Source: DASQDT01 sp036380435 (GTDB lineage: Bacteria > Acidobacteriota > Blastocatellia > Pyrinomonadales > Pyrinomonadaceae). From it: 7,130 nt of DNA. Numbering within the stretch: the first letter of the stretch is position 1; every line of letters begins with the position of its first letter. Below, in pieces: positions 5,936 through 7,130 of the stretch. Position numbers and translations under genes: made by a program. The notes below the pieces were generated by a model, which saw only the letters and a program-made list of their open reading frames with translations, did not search any database and was not told the DNA's origin. Location: positions 1-7,130 of the forward strand of contig DASVES010000289.1 in NCBI GenBank assembly GCA_036380435.1. Direction: 5' to 3'.

Positions 5936-6982
5936 TTATTCCGACTCGAAGAGGGCGCCGGGGCGCGGCGGCGCGGCCGTGGGGGGGAGTCCGAAGTGCT
6001 CGTAGGCGAGGCGCGTGGCGACGCGCCCGCGGGGCGTGCGGTTGAGGAAGCCGATCTGGATGAGGTACGGCTCGATCAGCTCCTCGATTGACTCCTTCTC
6101 CTCGTGGAGCATGGCCGACAGTGTGGAGAGTCCGACGGGGCCGCCGTGGTGCTGGTCGATGATCGAGAGCAGGAGCTTGCGGTCAACCTCGTCGAGGCCG
6201 TAGGTGTCCACCTCCATGCGGTTGAGGGCGTCGCCGGCCACCACCTTCGTGATGCGTCCGTCGTGCTCGACCTCGGCGAAGTCGCGCACGCGACGGAGCA
6301 GACGGTTGGCGATACGCGGGGTGCCGCGCGCGCGTCGGGCGATCTCGCGCGCGCCGTCGTCGTCGATTTCCGTGCCGAGGATTTCGGCCGAGCGCCGGAC
6401 GATGAGTTCGAGTTCGTCGTGCGCGTAGACGGTGAGATGGAAGACGATGCCGAAGCGTCCGCGCAAAGGCGCCGTGATGAGACCGGCGCGGGTCGTCGCG
6501 CCGACTAAAGTGAACTTCGGCAGGTCTAACTTGATGGAGCGGGCGGCCGTGCCCTGTCCGATCATCAGGTCGAGCTGATAGTCCTCCATCGCCGGATAGA
6601 GCACTTCTTCGATGGCCGGGTGGAGGCGATGAATCTCGTCGATGAAAAGAACGTCGCCCTCTTGCAGGTTCGTGAGCATGGCGGCGAGGTCGCCGGGCTT
6701 TTCGATGACGGGGCCGGCGGTCGAACGCAGCTCGGCGCCCATCTCGGTGGCGATGATGTTGCCGAGCGTGGTCTTCCCCAAACCGGGCGGGCCGGACAAA
6801 AGGACGTGGTCGAGCGACTCGCGACGCTTGCGGGCGGCGCTGATGAAGACGCGCAAATTCTCCGTCACCTTCTTCTGCCCGATGTACTCGGCCAGATGCG
6901 CCGGCCGAAGCGACAGCTCAAACTGCCGCTCCTCGTCCGGCGCTCCCTGCTCGCGCACGCTGACAGGCTCAAGCTCGTCCAT
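5936..6982 (-). CDS. ruvB: RuvB, Holliday-junction branch-migration ATPase
   Basis: The protein has 348 residues, close to the usual 330-350. RuvB forms hexameric rings that, with RuvA, pull DNA through Holliday junctions using ATP during recombinational repair. The AAA+ parts are complete: LRPAHLAEYIGQ (25-36) at the N-terminus, Walker A GPPGLGKTT (64-72), Walker B FIDEIH (113-118), the RuvA-contacting hairpin around 132-152, sensor 1 GATTRAG (161-167), arginine finger Arg174 in APLRGRFGI, and sensor 2 RGTPRIANRLLRR (219-231). The C-terminal winged-helix DNA-binding part holds GGPVGLSTLSAMLHEE (280-295), YLIQIGFLNRTPRGR (306-320) and ends in a Pro-rich tail. Gly175 replaces the common Asp of PLRDRFG, a position that varies in the family. 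ATG 6982 precedes a variable acidic leader of about 20 residues. There is no Shine-Dalgarno sequence, and an inverted repeat ends only 6 bases before the ATG. Confidence 0.98.
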   Translation of the reverse strand: MDELEPVSVREQGAPDEERQFELSLRPAHLAEYIGQKKVTENLRVFISAARKRRESLDHVLLSGPPGLGKTTLGNIIATEMGAELRSTAGPVIEKPGDLAAMLTNLQEGDVLFIDEIHRLHPAIEEVLYPAMEDYQLDLMIGQGTAARSIKLDLPKFTLVGATTRAGLITAPLRGRFGIVFHLTVYAHDELELIVRRSAEILGTEIDDDGAREIARRARGTPRIANRLLRRVRDFAEVEHDGRITKVVAGDALNRMEVDTYGLDEVDRKLLLSIIDQHHGGPVGLSTLSAMLHEEKESIEELIEPYLIQIGFLNRTPRGRVATRLAYEHFGLPPTAAPPRPGALFESE

Positions 6983-6988
6983 AAAACA

Positions 6989-7056
6989 GAGGTCAGAGGT
7001 TAGAGGTCAGAGGTTAGTGGAAGACAGTTTTTTACTGACCTCTGACCTCTGACCTC
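6989..7056. repeat. inverted GAGGTYA heptamer arrays between ruvA and ruvB
   Basis: The left arm, 6989-7016, is four perfect in-phase heptamers: GAGGTCA, GAGGTTA, GAGGTCA, GAGGTTA. The right arm, 7036-7056, is three exact copies of TGACCTC, the reverse complement of GAGGTCA. The 19-base centre 7017-7035 contains a T6 run. The arms can pair over at least 21 bases; the GAGGTTA units give G-U pairs in + strand RNA but C-A mismatches in minus-strand RNA, which is the strand transcribed here. The element covers nearly all of the 81-bp gap and reaches to 6 bases from the ruvB ATG. Confidence 0.92.
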
Positions 7057-7063
7057 TTCGACT

Positions 7064-7129
7064 TCATCCTTTCGACAGGTGTCGCAGGCTGCGCCGCAGA
7101 AGCAGCTCGACGGAGAGGCCGCCGCCTTC
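7064..7129 (-). CDS. ruvA: probable RuvA, last 21 residues (5' part outside window)
   Basis: A frame entering from the right edge on the minus strand ends with TGA at 7066-7064 and reads EGGGLSVELLLRRSLRHLSKG. The stretch S-x-E-x-L-L-R-x-S-L-R resembles the last helix of RuvA domain III (E. coli RuvA ends with SSETLIREALRAAL, from memory), the part that contacts RuvB. The position just upstream of ruvB on the same strand is where ruvA is commonly found. Only 21 residues are visible, so the call rests on a short match plus context. Another protein is possible. Confidence 0.55.
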   Translation of the reverse strand, partial: EGGGLSVELLLRRSLRHLSKG

Positions 7130-7130
7130 G

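Noticed and set aside
5692..6045. + strand open frame across the ruvB end and the start of the secreted-protein gene
   Set aside because: Arg/Ala-rich translation opposite two supported genes; no ribosome site or recognisable domain.
933..7056. CRISPR array interpretation of the intergenic repeats
   Set aside because: Units are 7 bp, tandem without unique spacers, and arranged as inverted arms.

Overview
The window is 7.1 kb of GC-rich bacterial chromosome carrying housekeeping genes. The coding parts are strongly G/C-biased at third positions, and the intergenic parts are clearly AT-richer. An MglB–MglA pair next to a ruv/queA cluster, a long secreted helical protein of a type I associate with Acidobacteriota, and repeat-filled intergenic gaps together suggest an acidobacterium, perhaps Blastocatellia. 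That assignment is an inference from style, not a computed result.

Layout. On the + strand, positions 3-272 are the 3' end of a Roadblock/LC7 protein (MglB), followed by mglA (343-927), a Ras-like polarity GTPase. The rest reads on the minus strand, probably as one operon, in this order: the C-terminal end of a probable ruvA (7129-7064), ruvB (6982-5936), a secreted helical-repeat protein of unknown function (5911-3884), a YihY/BrkB membrane protein (3817-2906), queA (2781-1717) and a rimI-like acetyltransferase (1606-1028). The two groups converge at 928-1027.

How the genes work together. MglA and MglB form a GTPase switch with its activator, known in other bacteria for setting cell polarity and motility. 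RuvA and RuvB form the Holliday-junction branch-migration motor. QueA acts in queuosine tRNA modification, and ruv-queA linkage is common in bacteria. RimI-type enzymes acetylate protein N-termini. The membrane protein and the secreted protein have no known link to these functions.

The most notable feature is what fills the gaps. Four of the seven gaps, and all those longer than 80 bp, contain large inverted repeats containing degenerate tandem heptamers. Two loci flanking rimI use GTNAATC, the locus before queA has NAAATCT in its loop, and the locus between ruvA and ruvB uses GAGGTYA. The base sequences differ but the 7-bp period and arm-loop-arm layout recur. In three places the structure abuts or runs close to the start codon of the next gene. 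The three shorter gaps (70, 66 and 24 bp or less) show no heptamers.
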